Assembly: GCA_025356735.1 (NCBI GenBank)
Contig: JANXRT010000373.1
Coordinates: forward strand, 1-5,714
From: Acetobacteraceae bacterium
GTDB taxonomy: Bacteria > Pseudomonadota > Alphaproteobacteria > Acetobacterales > Acetobacteraceae
Direction of reading: 5' to 3'
Length of the DNA stretch: 5,714 bases
This document shows positions 5,691-5,714 of the stretch, piece by piece; the stretch's first letter is position 1, and each line of letters starts with the position of its first letter. The notes under the pieces were generated by a model, which was not told the DNA's origin, made no database searches, and saw only the letters and a list, made by a program, of their open reading frames with translations. A program made the translations under genes and the position numbers.

Positions 5691-5714
5691 CCTCGGCGAG
5701 CAGCAGGCGGTCGG
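5653..5714 (-). CDS. Possible C-terminal tail of an upstream gene (partial, unidentified)
   Basis: Reading the minus strand from the window edge, one frame gives a protein-like tail, DRLLLAEDVSRHVAAAQEF, then TGA at 5653-5655. If real, the gene would stop 4 bases before GTG 5648 of the first CHR gene, a tight operon spacing. Nineteen codons are too few to identify a family, and an open frame of this length occurs easily in GC-rich DNA. In chromate loci the gene before chrA is often chrB, but nothing here identifies it. Confidence 0.25.
   Translation of the reverse strand, partial: DRLLLAEDVSRHVAAAQEF

Noticed and set aside
1..5714. Defence system, prophage, CRISPR array or transposon
   Set aside because: No spacer-repeat pattern, integrase, transposase, nuclease or phage motif was found in any frame I examined.

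Overview
The window is GC-rich, densely coded DNA with high third-position GC. The mix of a NodD-type LysR regulator, DUF1127, DUF4142 and a pair of short CHR transporters suggests an alphaproteobacterium. An Acetobacteraceae/Rhodospirillales-like host is my best guess, but this is inference from style and gene families, not from a marker gene. No rRNA, tRNA, CRISPR array, insertion sequence, integrase or other mobile element was seen. No stretch longer than about 110 bases lacks a gene.

Layout. Positions 1-902 (minus) hold a nearly complete LysR-type regulator of the NodD/NahR subgroup, whose last residues lie outside the window. A short AT-rich divergent intergenic region (903-1009) carries an ATC-N9-GAT motif typical of NodD-like operators. 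A plus-strand series follows: a 69-aa DUF1127 protein (1010-1219), a cytoplasmic transglutaminase-like protein with an intact Cys-His-Asp triad (1288-2133), a flavodoxin-fold NAD(P)H-dependent FMN/quinone reductase of the ChrR/YieF type (2200-2766), a carboxymuconolactone-decarboxylase-family protein (2845-3171), a tyrosine/lipid phosphatase with an HCSAGKDRTG P-loop (3188-3964), and a secreted DUF4142 protein (4038-4538). A block of three back-to-back hairpins (2769-2813) separates the reductase from the decarboxylase-family gene. On the minus strand, converging on DUF4142, two adjacent half-size CHR (chromate ion transporter) genes (5106-5690, then 4565-5095) form an operon. The tail of another minus-strand reading frame may end just before or inside the first of them.

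How the genes may work together. The LysR protein probably controls itself and the divergent plus-strand genes. The reductase, the decarboxylase-family protein and the phosphatase are plausibly co-transcribed, and the last two are only 16 bases apart. Their substrates cannot be read from the sequence. The paired CHR proteins most likely work together as one chromate (or other oxyanion) transporter. The nearby ChrR-like reductase makes a chromate or quinone stress theme possible but unproven. I see no clear new defence or mobile system. The most unusual items are the triple-hairpin element, the operator-like motif beside a LysR protein with an odd helix-turn-helix, and a possible ribosome-site-masking inverted repeat upstream of the transglutaminase gene.
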